From Heritagella caecorum (GTDB lineage: Bacteria; Bacillota; Clostridia; Oscillospirales; Acutalibacteraceae): DNA of 64,000 nucleotides. Below are positions 25,812 through 34,080 of the stretch, piece by piece (position 1 is the first letter of the stretch; each line of letters opens with the position of its first letter). A model generated the notes under the pieces. That model was not told where the DNA came from. It made no database searches and saw only the letters and a program-made list of their open reading frames with translations. Position numbers and translations under genes: made by a program. The stretch is from assembly GCA_904419035.1 (NCBI GenBank), contig CAJFQL010000008.1, forward strand, positions 1 through 64,000, given 5' to 3'.

Positions 25812-27014
25812 TTATTCGTTGATAGCGGTTACAACGCCGGAACCAACCGTGTGGCCGCCTTCACGGATAGCGAAACGCAGGCCCACTTCAATAGCGATGG
25901 GGGTGATCAGTTCAACGTCCATCACAACGTTATCACCGGGCATGCACATTTCGGTGCCTTCCGGCAGCGTGATAACACCGGTAACGTCGGTCGTTCTGAA
26001 GTAGAACTGAGGACGATAGTTGTTGAAGAACGGGGTATGACGGCCGCCTTCATCTTTGGTCAGAACGTACACCTGGCCCTTGAACTTGGTGTGGGGATGA
26101 ATGGTGCCGGGCTTAGCCAGAACCTGGCCACGTTCGATTTCGTTTCTCTGAATGCCACGCAGCAGCACGCCGATGTTATCGCCAGCTTCAGCGAAGTCCA
26201 GCAGCTTGCGGAACATTTCAATACCGGTAACAACCGTCTTGCGGCGTTCTTCGGTCAGGCCGATGATTTCGACTTCTTCGCTCATCTTCAGCACGCCACG
26301 TTCCACACGGCCGGTAGCAACCGTACCACGGCCCGTGATGGTGAACACGTCTTCAACAGGCATCAGGAAGGGCTGGTCGGCTTTACGTTCGGGGGTGGGG
26401 ATATAGTTGTCAACGGCGTCCATCAGTTCATGAATGCACTTGTATTCAGGAGCGTTGGGGTCGGTGGAGGTGCATTCCAGCACCTGCAGAGCGGAACCCT
26501 TGATGATGGGGGTGTCGTCGCCCGGGAATTCATATTCGTTCAGCAGTTCACGAATTTCCATTTCAACCAGATCCAGCAGTTCGGGATCGTCAACCTGGTC
26601 AACTTTGTTCATGAACACAACGATATAGGGCACGCCTACCTGACGGGACAGCAGGATGTGTTCACGAGTCTGAGGCATGGGGCCGTCAGCAGCGGACACA
26701 ACCAGGATAGCGCCGTCCATCTGAGCAGCACCGGTGATCATGTTCTTTACATAGTCAGCATGGCCGGGGCAGTCAACGTGAGCATAGTGACGCTTTTCGG
26801 TCTGGTATTCAACGTGAGCGGTGTTGATTGTGATACCACGAGCTCTTTCTTCGGGAGCCTTATCGATGTTGGCATAGTCCATGAAGTCGGCTTCGCCCTG
26901 CATAGCCAGCACTTTCGTGATAGCAGCGGTCAGGGTGGTTTTGCCGTGGTCAACGTGGCCAATGGTACCAATGTTTACATGGGGTTTATTTCTTTCGAAT
27001 TTTTCCTTTGCCAT
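25812..27014 (-). CDS. tuf: Elongation factor Tu
   Basis: GTPase that delivers aminoacyl-tRNA to the ribosome. ATG 27014 (MAKEKFERNKPHVNIG) follows AGGAGGAACATTCC; the 400 residues have G1 GHVDHGKTTL, the G3 DCPGHADYV and G4 NKVDQV motifs and the C-terminal EGGHTVGSGVVTAIN. The gene is last in the rpsL-rpsG-fusA-tuf series and has an additional promoter in the fusA-tuf spacer, as expected for a highly expressed protein. Confidence 0.98.
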   Translation of the reverse strand: MAKEKFERNKPHVNIGTIGHVDHGKTTLTAAITKVLAMQGEADFMDYANIDKAPEERARGITINTAHVEYQTEKRHYAHVDCPGHADYVKNMITGAAQMDGAILVVSAADGPMPQTREHILLSRQVGVPYIVVFMNKVDQVDDPELLDLVEMEIRELLNEYEFPGDDTPIIKGSALQVLECTSTDPNAPEYKCIHELMDAVDNYIPTPERKADQPFLMPVEDVFTITGRGTVATGRVERGVLKMSEEVEIIGLTEERRKTVVTGIEMFRKLLDFAEAGDNIGVLLRGIQRNEIERGQVLAKPGTIHPHTKFKGQVYVLTKDEGGRHTPFFNNYRPQFYFRTTDVTGVITLPEGTEMCMPGDNVVMDVELITPIAIEVGLRFAIREGGHTVGSGVVTAINE

Positions 27015-27065
27015 TGGAATGTTCCTCCTTATTCTTGCAATCATAATTCCGCAGTCGGTAAAATA

Positions 27066-27094
27066 ATTTTATCAACTTACGGAAAGAAAATCAA
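27066..27094 (-). promoter_or_regulatory. Promoter of tuf
   Basis: Minus strand -35 TTGATT (27089-27094), 17-base spacer, -10 TAAAAT (27066-27071) preceded by TTGA. It lies in the 104-base fusA-tuf gap. Confidence 0.65.
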
Positions 27095-27118
27095 GAGCAA
27101 TCCAGAAAAAGTACGGGA

Positions 27119-29200
27119 TTATTCCGACTTTTTCGAGCGCTTGGAAATGATTTCTTCGGATACGGACTTCGGGACTTCGGCATAATGAGCCGGTTCCATC
27201 ACGTACTGTCCGCGGCCCTGCGTACGAGAACGCATGTCGGTAGCATAACCGAACATCGAGCTCAGCGGAACTTCCGAGTTGATCTGCTGGGCACCGGTAA
27301 CAGCATCCATGCCCAGGATCATGCCGCGACGGCTGTTCAGGTCGCCGATCACGTCGCCCATATATTCATCGGGCACCACAACGACAACCTTCATGATGGG
27401 TTCAAGCAGAACCGGATCAGCCTTCTTCATAGCCTCTTTGAAGGCGATGGAGCCGGCGATCTTAAAGGCCATTTCCGAGGAGTCCACTTCATGATAAGAA
27501 CCATCATACAGCGTGACCTTTACATCCACAACCGGGTAACCGGCCAGCACACCACTGAGCATAGCGCCCTGGATACCGGCGTCAACAGCGGGGATATATT
27601 CCTTCGGGATGGCACCGCCCTGTACGGCATTGACAAATTCGTAGCCCTTGCCGGGGTTGGGTTCCACTTTAATCTTAACGTGACCATACTGGCCGCTACC
27701 ACCGGACTGACGCTTATACTTGTAATCCACGTCTGCCGGCTTACGGATGGTCTCTTTATAAGCAACCTGCGGGGCACCAACGTTGGCTTCCACCTTGAAT
27801 TCACGCATCAGGCGGTCAACGATGATTTCCAGATGCAGTTCGCCCATACCAGCGATAATGGTCTGGCCCGTTTCTTCATCGGTATAAGCCTTGAAGGTGG
27901 GGTCTTCTTCCGCCAGTTTCGCCAGCGCAATGCCCATCTTTTCCTGACCGGCTTTCGTCTTGGGCTCGATGGCCACACGGATAACCGGATCCGGGAATTT
28001 CATGGATTCGAGCACGATCGGATGCTTTTCGTCGCAGAGCGTATCACCCGTGGTGGTGTTTTTCAGACCAACAGCTGCCGCGATATCACCCGCATACACT
28101 TTGGGGATATCCTGACGGTGGTTGGCGTGCATCTGCAGAATACGGCCCATCCGTTCGTCATCATCTTTTACCGAGTTGTATACCGTGGTACCGGCTTCCA
28201 CCGTACCGGAGTATACGCGGAAGAACGCCAGTTTCCCAACGAAGGGGTCCGTAGCGATCTTGAACGCCAAAGCGGCAAAAGGTTCGTCATCGGACGAATG
28301 ACGCTCTTCTTCTTCCCCGGTTTCCGGGTTAACCCCCTTGATAGCCGGAACGTCGGTAGGAGCAGGCATATAGTCCACAATGGCATCCAGCAGTTTCTGA
28401 ACGCCTTTGTTGCGGTAAGACGTACCGCAGGTCACAGGAACCATGGTGTTCGCAATGGTGGACTTACGGATCGTCGCTTTGATTTCATCGACGGTGATTT
28501 CTTCACCTTCGAAGTATTTTTCCATCAGAGCTTCGTCCTGTTCGACCACGTGTTCGATCAGTTCCGTGTGATATTTTTCGGCAAGTTCCTTCATGTCGTC
28601 CGGGATTTCCTCGTCACGCATGTCCTTGCCCAGATCATCATAGTATACTTCCGCACGCATGGTGACCAAGTCGATCACACCGCGGAAGGTGTCTTCACTG
28701 CCGATGGGCAGCTGAATCGGCACAGCGTTGCACTTCAGACGTTCTTTCATCATGTCGACGACGCGATAGAAATCGGCGCCCATGATGTCCATCTTGTTTA
28801 CATACGCCATACGCGGGACTTTGTATTCTTCAGCCTGACGCCATACGGTTTCAGACTGCGGTTCTACGCCGCCCTTTGCACAGAATACCGTTACCGAACC
28901 GTCCAGTACACGCAGAGAACGCTGCACTTCTACCGTGAAGTCCACGTGGCCGGGGGTGTCGATGATGTTGATTCTGTGGTTTCTCCAGAAGCAAGTGGTA
29001 GCAGCAGACGTAATCGTGATACCTCTCTCCTGCTCCTGTGCCATCCAGTCCATCGTAGCAGCACCATCGTGCGTTTCACCGATTTTGTAGTTTACACCGG
29101 TGTAAAACAGGATACGCTCGGTGGTAGTGGTTTTACCAGCATCGATGTGAGCCATGATGCCGATATTACGGGTTTTCTCCAGAGATACCTGTCTTGGCAT
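27119..29200 (-). CDS. fusA: Elongation factor G
   Basis: GTPase that drives translocation and, with RRF, ribosome recycling. The G1 loop AHIDAGKTTTTERIL, effector region AQEQERGITITSAATT, G3 DTPGHVDF and G4 NKMDIMGAD are all in place; domains II-V follow, ending at residue 693, the normal length. It lies 42 bases after rpsG and precedes tuf by 104 bases, the classical str operon order. Confidence 0.98.
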   Translation of the reverse strand: MPRQVSLEKTRNIGIMAHIDAGKTTTTERILFYTGVNYKIGETHDGAATMDWMAQEQERGITITSAATTCFWRNHRINIIDTPGHVDFTVEVQRSLRVLDGSVTVFCAKGGVEPQSETVWRQAEEYKVPRMAYVNKMDIMGADFYRVVDMMKERLKCNAVPIQLPIGSEDTFRGVIDLVTMRAEVYYDDLGKDMRDEEIPDDMKELAEKYHTELIEHVVEQDEALMEKYFEGEEITVDEIKATIRKSTIANTMVPVTCGTSYRNKGVQKLLDAIVDYMPAPTDVPAIKGVNPETGEEEERHSSDDEPFAALAFKIATDPFVGKLAFFRVYSGTVEAGTTVYNSVKDDDERMGRILQMHANHRQDIPKVYAGDIAAAVGLKNTTTGDTLCDEKHPIVLESMKFPDPVIRVAIEPKTKAGQEKMGIALAKLAEEDPTFKAYTDEETGQTIIAGMGELHLEIIVDRLMREFKVEANVGAPQVAYKETIRKPADVDYKYKRQSGGSGQYGHVKIKVEPNPGKGYEFVNAVQGGAIPKEYIPAVDAGIQGAMLSGVLAGYPVVDVKVTLYDGSYHEVDSSEMAFKIAGSIAFKEAMKKADPVLLEPIMKVVVVVPDEYMGDVIGDLNSRRGMILGMDAVTGAQQINSEVPLSSMFGYATDMRSRTQGRGQYVMEPAHYAEVPKSVSEEIISKRSKKSE

Positions 29201-29242
29201 AGCTTCCTCCTTGTTTTAGTACCATCCGTTATGCGGATTTGA

Positions 29243-29713
29243 TTACCATCTGAAATGTGCGAACGCCTTGTTGGCTTCGGCCATCTTGTGCACATCGTCG
29301 CACTTTTTGGCAGCGCCGCCCACACCGTTCACTGCATCAAGGATTTCAGCAGCCAGTCTTTCGCGCATGGTCTTTTCGCTGCGCAGTCTGGAGTAGTTGG
29401 AGATCCAGCGCAGACCCAGGGTCTGTCTTCTCTCCGGACGAACTTCCATAGGAACCTGATAGGTCGCGCCGCCTACACGACGGGCCTTTACTTCGAGGCT
29501 GGGCATGACATTTTCCATGGCCTGCTCAAACACCTCGAGGGGATCCTTACCAGTTTTTTCGCCGACAATATCAAATGCACCGTACACGATTTTCTGGGCC
29601 ACACCCTTTTTACCGTCGAGCATGATATTGTTAATCAAACGGGTTACGAGTTTGGAATTGTAAAGCGGATCGGGTAATACGTCGCGCTTTGCAATGTTGC
29701 CTCTTCTCGGCAT
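29243..29713 (-). CDS. rpsG: 30S ribosomal protein S7
   Basis: Primary 16S rRNA binder of the small-subunit head. Starts MPRRGNIAKRDVLPDP and is 156 residues, with the conserved C-terminal MAEANKAFAHFRW. GGAGGG precedes the start. It sits between rpsL and fusA; in Escherichia coli S7 represses its own operon through the spacer between rpsL and rpsG, which here is 161 bases and structured. Confidence 0.98.
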   Translation of the reverse strand: MPRRGNIAKRDVLPDPLYNSKLVTRLINNIMLDGKKGVAQKIVYGAFDIVGEKTGKDPLEVFEQAMENVMPSLEVKARRVGGATYQVPMEVRPERRQTLGLRWISNYSRLRSEKTMRERLAAEILDAVNGVGGAAKKCDDVHKMAEANKAFAHFRW

Positions 29714-29787
29714 AATCTTCCCTCCTTCACAAGAATGATATCATAGGTACTCGAAAGTATGACATAACTTCCGCTCGGCCATCCAAG

Positions 29788-29826
29788 AGGCGCTTTATAT
29801 AAACGCCTTCTACCGGGTCCACCCGG
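29788..29826 (-). promoter_or_regulatory. Hairpins in the rpsL-rpsG spacer
   Basis: A 5-base-pair AGGCG/CGCCT stem with an 11-base AU-rich loop (29788-29808) stands next to a compact CCGGGT/ACCCGG stem (29813-29826). This is where S7 binds its mRNA in enterobacteria; a similar role here is inference. Confidence 0.35.
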
Positions 29827-29874
29827 CAGGAGCCACCGTGAAATCAGTCAAATCATCAGGCTATTCGCGAAAAA

Positions 29875-30303
29875 TTACTTCTTCGCAGCGCCAGCCTTGG
29901 GACGCTTCGCACCGTACTTGGAACGGGCCTGCATACGCTTGGCAACGCCCTGGGCATCCAGAGCACCACGGATAATGTGGTACGGAACACCGGGAACGTC
30001 CTTTACACGGCCGCCACGAATCATGACGACGCTGTGTTCCTGCAGGTTGTGACCAACACCGGGGATATAAGCCGTAACTTCTACCCCATTGGACAGACGC
30101 ACACGAGCGATCTTACGCAGAGCCGAGTTAGGCTTCTTGGGGGTAGCGGTCTTTACGGACGTGCACACACCACGCTTCTGGGGAGAAGCCTGATTGATGG
30201 CCACTCTCTTCTTGGAGTTCCAACCTTTGAGCAGTGCAGGGGCCTTGCTCTTCTTCTGAGCAACTTCGCGACCGGTATGAACCAGCTGATTAAAAGTAGG
30301 CAA
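29875..30303 (-). CDS. rpsL: 30S ribosomal protein S12
   Basis: Decoding-centre protein; target site of streptomycin resistance mutations. The frame extends to 30354, but homologues begin MPTFNQLV, which fits a TTG start at 30303, 8 bases after GGAGG (30312-30316); this gives 142 residues. An out-of-frame ATG lies 4 bases upstream of the TTG. The loop KKPNSALRKIARVRL keeps the streptomycin-sensitive Lys. The second loop reads VPGVPYHIIRG, where other S12 proteins have GVRYH. It heads the str operon behind a consensus promoter. Confidence 0.93.
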   Translation of the reverse strand: MPTFNQLVHTGREVAQKKSKAPALLKGWNSKKRVAINQASPQKRGVCTSVKTATPKKPNSALRKIARVRLSNGVEVTAYIPGVGHNLQEHSVVMIRGGRVKDVPGVPYHIIRGALDAQGVAKRMQARSKYGAKRPKAGAAKK

Positions 30304-30430
30304 ACATGACACCTCCTTGCCTGAAAAATCAATATGTGAAATGGGAAATCCCATTTACACAGCAAACTGTCAATAGGATAACCCGCAGGGCTGGAAAATA
30401 TACCCTCTTCTTAAAAGATTCTGTACAGCA

Positions 30431-30463
30431 CAGTATCCTGCCCCAAAGCGAGGCAGGATACTG
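30431..30463 (-). promoter_or_regulatory. Leader hairpin of the str operon
   Basis: CAGTATCCTGCC (30431-30442) pairs perfectly with GGCAGGATACTG (30452-30463). On the minus strand it lies in the rpsL leader without a T-run; on the plus strand TTTT follows. It may be the trailing rpoC terminator or a control element of the 190-base leader. Confidence 0.5.
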
Positions 30464-30490
30464 TTTTCCTACAGACTATCCCAAGCACTG

Positions 30491-30520
30491 ATTATACAGG
30501 AATCAACCAGCATTTGTCAA
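30491..30520 (-). promoter_or_regulatory. Promoter of rpsL-rpsG-fusA
   Basis: Minus strand -35 TTGACA (30515-30520), 18-base spacer, -10 TATAAT (30491-30496): both hexamers are consensus. The -35 lies within the last rpoC codons. Confidence 0.8.
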
Positions 30521-33500
30521 GTCTTCTTTTTCATTTTTTTCCGGCTGGGTTACATCTTCCACGGTCACGTCACTGTAGCACTGCATACCGGTACCGGCCG
30601 GAATCAGTTTGCCGATAATGACGTTTTCTTTCAGGCCCAGCAGCGGGTCGGATTTGCCCTTAATCGCAGCATCGGTCAGTACGCGGGTCGTTTCCTGGAA
30701 CGAAGCGGCCGACAGGAACGAATCGGTAGCCAGCGAGGCTTTGGTGATACCCAGCAGCACCGGCGTTACGGTTGCTTCCTTCAGGTCGGTTTCGCCTTCA
30801 GCAATGCGGCGGCGAATCTCTTCGTTGGCCAGTTCCACTTCCAGCTTGTCGGCCATGGACGCCGGCAAGAGGCCTGTGCTGCCCGCATCTTCCACGCGGA
30901 CTTTGCGCATCATCTGCCGGACGATAACTTCGATGTGCTTATCGTTGATATCTACGCCCTGCATCCGGTACACACGCTGCACTTCCTGGATCAGATAATC
31001 CTGCACAGCCTGGGCCCCATTGATGGTGAGCACGTCGTGGGGGTTCACGGAACCTTCGGTCAGCCGGGCACCCGCTTCGACCACGTCCCCTTCGTGTACA
31101 CGAATACGGGAACCGAACGGAATCAGGTACGATTTGCTGTCGCCGGTTTCGGTATTGGTTACCACCACATGGCGGTTTTTCTTGATATCTTCAAAGTTCA
31201 CCACACCGGGAATTTCGCTGAGGATGGCCAGGTGTTTCGGGCGGCGGCCTTCGAACAGTTCTTCTACGCGGGGCAGACCCTGGGTAATATCTTCCGCACT
31301 GGCAACACCGCCGGTGTGGAATGTACGCATGGTCAGCTGCGTACCGGGTTCACCGATGGACTGAGCCGCGATAATACCAACGGCTTCACCCACGGTAACC
31401 GGCTGGCCGTTGGCCAGGTTGGAACCGTAGCACTTTTTGCACACACCGTGTTTGGCGCGGCAGTTCAGGATGGAACGGATCTTGATGCGTTCCACGCCAT
31501 GGCCCACAATGATGTCGGCGTCATGGTCATCCATCATCTTATCTTTGGAAACCAGCACTTCACCGGTTTCGGGATCACAGAAATCCTGTACCAGGAAGCG
31601 GCCCTGCAGACGTTCATGCAAGCTTTCGATGGCTTCGCTACCTTCGCGGATGTCGAAGATTTCCAGTCCATCGGTCGCACCGCAGTCTTCTTCCCGGATG
31701 ATTACGTCCTGGGAAACGTCGACCAGACGGCGGGTCAGGTAACCGGAGTCCGCCGTACGCAGAGCCGTATCGGCCAGGCCTTTCCGGGCACCACGGGACG
31801 AAATGAAGTATTCGAGGATGTTCAGGCCTTCACGGTAGTTCGCACGAATAGGAATTTCGATCGTCTTACCGGAGGTGTTGGCGATCAGGCCACGCATACC
31901 GGCCAGCTGACGAATCTGGCTCATGGTACCACGAGCACCGGAGTCGGCCATCATATAAATGGGGTTGTAACGGTCCAGACCCTTCTGCAGGGCATCGGTT
32001 ACGTCGTTGGTCGCCTTTTCCCAGGTCTTCAGAACGGCGTTGTACCGTTCATTATCACTGAGCAAGCCATCGCGGAACTCATCGGTGATTTCATCGATCT
32101 GGGCTTCGGCTTCTGCGATAATCTCTTTCTTTTCCTTCGGGATTGTCGCATCGCCAACGGCCACCGTGATGGCGCTGAGGGTGGAGTACTTATAGCCCTG
32201 GGCCTTGATATCGTCCAGCACTTCACTGGTCATGGCCGTGCCATGCACCTTGATGCACCGTTCAATAATTTTGCCCAGCTGCTTCTTCCCTACTAGGAAG
32301 TCAATTTCAAACTTCAGGGCATTTTCCCGCTTGGTGCGGTCCACATACCCCAGATCCTGCGGAATGGGACGGTTGAAAATGATCTTCCCTACCGTGGTAT
32401 CGATCAGGTCTTCAATCGGTTCGCCGTTCCAAATCCCGGTGCGGCGCACCTTAATCTTCGACTGCAGGTTTACCACATGGGTATCGTACGCCATCAAAGC
32501 TTCGTTTACATCGCGGAAGATCTTGCCTTCGCCAATCTGCCCATCGCGGTCCAACGTCAGCCAGTAGGACCCCAGCACCATGTCCTGAGTCGGCACGGTT
32601 ACCGGACGGCCATCGGAGGGTTTGAGCAGGTTGTTGGCTGCCAGCATCAAAAAGCGGGCTTCTGCCTGCGCTTCAGCCGACAGCGGTACGTGCACAGCCA
32701 TCTGGTCGCCGTCGAAGTCGGCGTTATAAGCCGTACAAGCCAGCGGGTGCAGTTTCAGGGCGCGGCCTTCCACCAGTACGGGTTCAAATGCCTGGATACC
32801 CAAGCGGTGCAGCGTAGGAGCACGGTTGAGCAGCACGGGGTGACCCTTAATGACCACTTCCAAAGCATCCCATACTTCGGGCTTGGCGCGTTCAACGGCT
32901 TTACGAGCCGCCTTAATATTTCCAACGGCGTTAGTTTCCACCAGGCGCTTCATGACAAAGGGTTTGAACAGTTCCAGTGCCATTTCTTTGGGCAGACCGC
33001 ACTGATACATTTTCAGTTCGGGCCCAACCACGATAACGGAACGGCCGGAATAGTCAACACGCTTGCCCAGCAGGTTCTGACGGAACCGGCCCTGTTTGCC
33101 CTTGAGCATATCGGACAGGGATTTGAGCGGGCGGTTGTTCGGCCCGGTCACGGGACGGCCACGGCGGCCGTTGTCGATCAGGGCGTCCACCGCTTCCTGC
33201 AGCATGCGCTTTTCGTTGCGGACAATGATATCCGGCGCGCCCAGTTCCAACAGGCGCTTTAAACGGTTATTCCGGTTAATCACCCGGCGATACAGGTCGT
33301 TAAGATCCGACGTGGCAAAACGGCCGCCGTCCAGCTGTACCATGGGGCGGATATCCGGCGGGATGACCGGAACAACATCCAGGATCATCCATTCGGGGCG
33401 GTTCCCCGACAGGCGGAAGGATTCCACCACTTCCAGGCGCTTGAGGATACGCACACGCTTCTGGCCGGAAGCATGTTCCAGTTCCGTTTTCAGGTCCTGG

Positions 33501-34063
33501 GACAGGGCTTCCAAATCGATTTCTTCCAGCAGCTTTTTGATGGCTTCGGCCCCCATGCCCGCCTGGAAATCGTCTTCATATTTTTCACGCAGATCGCGGT
33601 ATTCTTTTTCCGTGAGCATCTGCTTTTTGGACAGTTCCCGCACATTGCCGGGGTCCGTCACAATATACTGGGCAAAATACAGCACTTTTTCCAGCATACG
33701 GGGCGAAATGTCCAGCATCAAACCAATGCGGGACGGAATGCCCTTAAAATACCAGATATGGGAAACCGGAGCGGCCAGCTCAATGTGGCCCATCCGTTCC
33801 CGGCGCACTTTGCTGCGGGTTACTTCCACACCGCAGCGGTCGCACACCTTACCTTTATAACGAATCCGCTTATACTTGCCGCAGTGGCATTCCCAGTCCT
33901 TCGTCGGCCCGAAAATCCGTTCACAGAACAGGCCGTCACGTTCGGGTTTCAGAGTACGATAGTTAATCGTTTCGGGTTTTTTCACTTCGCCATGGGACCA
34001 GTTGCGAATCTGGTCGGGAGAAGCCAGGCCGATTTTAATCGATTCGAACTCGGTAAATTCCAT
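30503..34063 (-). CDS. rpoC: RNA polymerase beta' subunit
   Basis: Catalytic subunit of RNA polymerase. The zinc-binding CHCGKYKRIRYKGKVCDRCG near residue 60, the Mg-coordinating NADFDGDQMAVH near 450, and the second zinc site (CGATDG, then CRAKHGVCKKC near 880) are all visible. The 1186 residues match Bacillota RpoC. ATG 34063 follows CAGGAGGTTACAGG and lies 17 bases after rpoB. The C-terminus is rich in acidic residues. Confidence 0.98.
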   Translation of the reverse strand: MEFTEFESIKIGLASPDQIRNWSHGEVKKPETINYRTLKPERDGLFCERIFGPTKDWECHCGKYKRIRYKGKVCDRCGVEVTRSKVRRERMGHIELAAPVSHIWYFKGIPSRIGLMLDISPRMLEKVLYFAQYIVTDPGNVRELSKKQMLTEKEYRDLREKYEDDFQAGMGAEAIKKLLEEIDLEALSQDLKTELEHASGQKRVRILKRLEVVESFRLSGNRPEWMILDVVPVIPPDIRPMVQLDGGRFATSDLNDLYRRVINRNNRLKRLLELGAPDIIVRNEKRMLQEAVDALIDNGRRGRPVTGPNNRPLKSLSDMLKGKQGRFRQNLLGKRVDYSGRSVIVVGPELKMYQCGLPKEMALELFKPFVMKRLVETNAVGNIKAARKAVERAKPEVWDALEVVIKGHPVLLNRAPTLHRLGIQAFEPVLVEGRALKLHPLACTAYNADFDGDQMAVHVPLSAEAQAEARFLMLAANNLLKPSDGRPVTVPTQDMVLGSYWLTLDRDGQIGEGKIFRDVNEALMAYDTHVVNLQSKIKVRRTGIWNGEPIEDLIDTTVGKIIFNRPIPQDLGYVDRTKRENALKFEIDFLVGKKQLGKIIERCIKVHGTAMTSEVLDDIKAQGYKYSTLSAITVAVGDATIPKEKKEIIAEAEAQIDEITDEFRDGLLSDNERYNAVLKTWEKATNDVTDALQKGLDRYNPIYMMADSGARGTMSQIRQLAGMRGLIANTSGKTIEIPIRANYREGLNILEYFISSRGARKGLADTALRTADSGYLTRRLVDVSQDVIIREEDCGATDGLEIFDIREGSEAIESLHERLQGRFLVQDFCDPETGEVLVSKDKMMDDHDADIIVGHGVERIKIRSILNCRAKHGVCKKCYGSNLANGQPVTVGEAVGIIAAQSIGEPGTQLTMRTFHTGGVASAEDITQGLPRVEELFEGRRPKHLAILSEIPGVVNFEDIKKNRHVVVTNTETGDSKSYLIPFGSRIRVHEGDVVEAGARLTEGSVNPHDVLTINGAQAVQDYLIQEVQRVYRMQGVDINDKHIEVIVRQMMRKVRVEDAGSTGLLPASMADKLEVELANEEIRRRIAEGETDLKEATVTPVLLGITKASLATDSFLSAASFQETTRVLTDAAIKGKSDPLLGLKENVIIGKLIPAGTGMQCYSDVTVEDVTQPEKNEKEDLTNAG

Positions 34064-34080
34064 CCTGTAACCTCCTGTTT

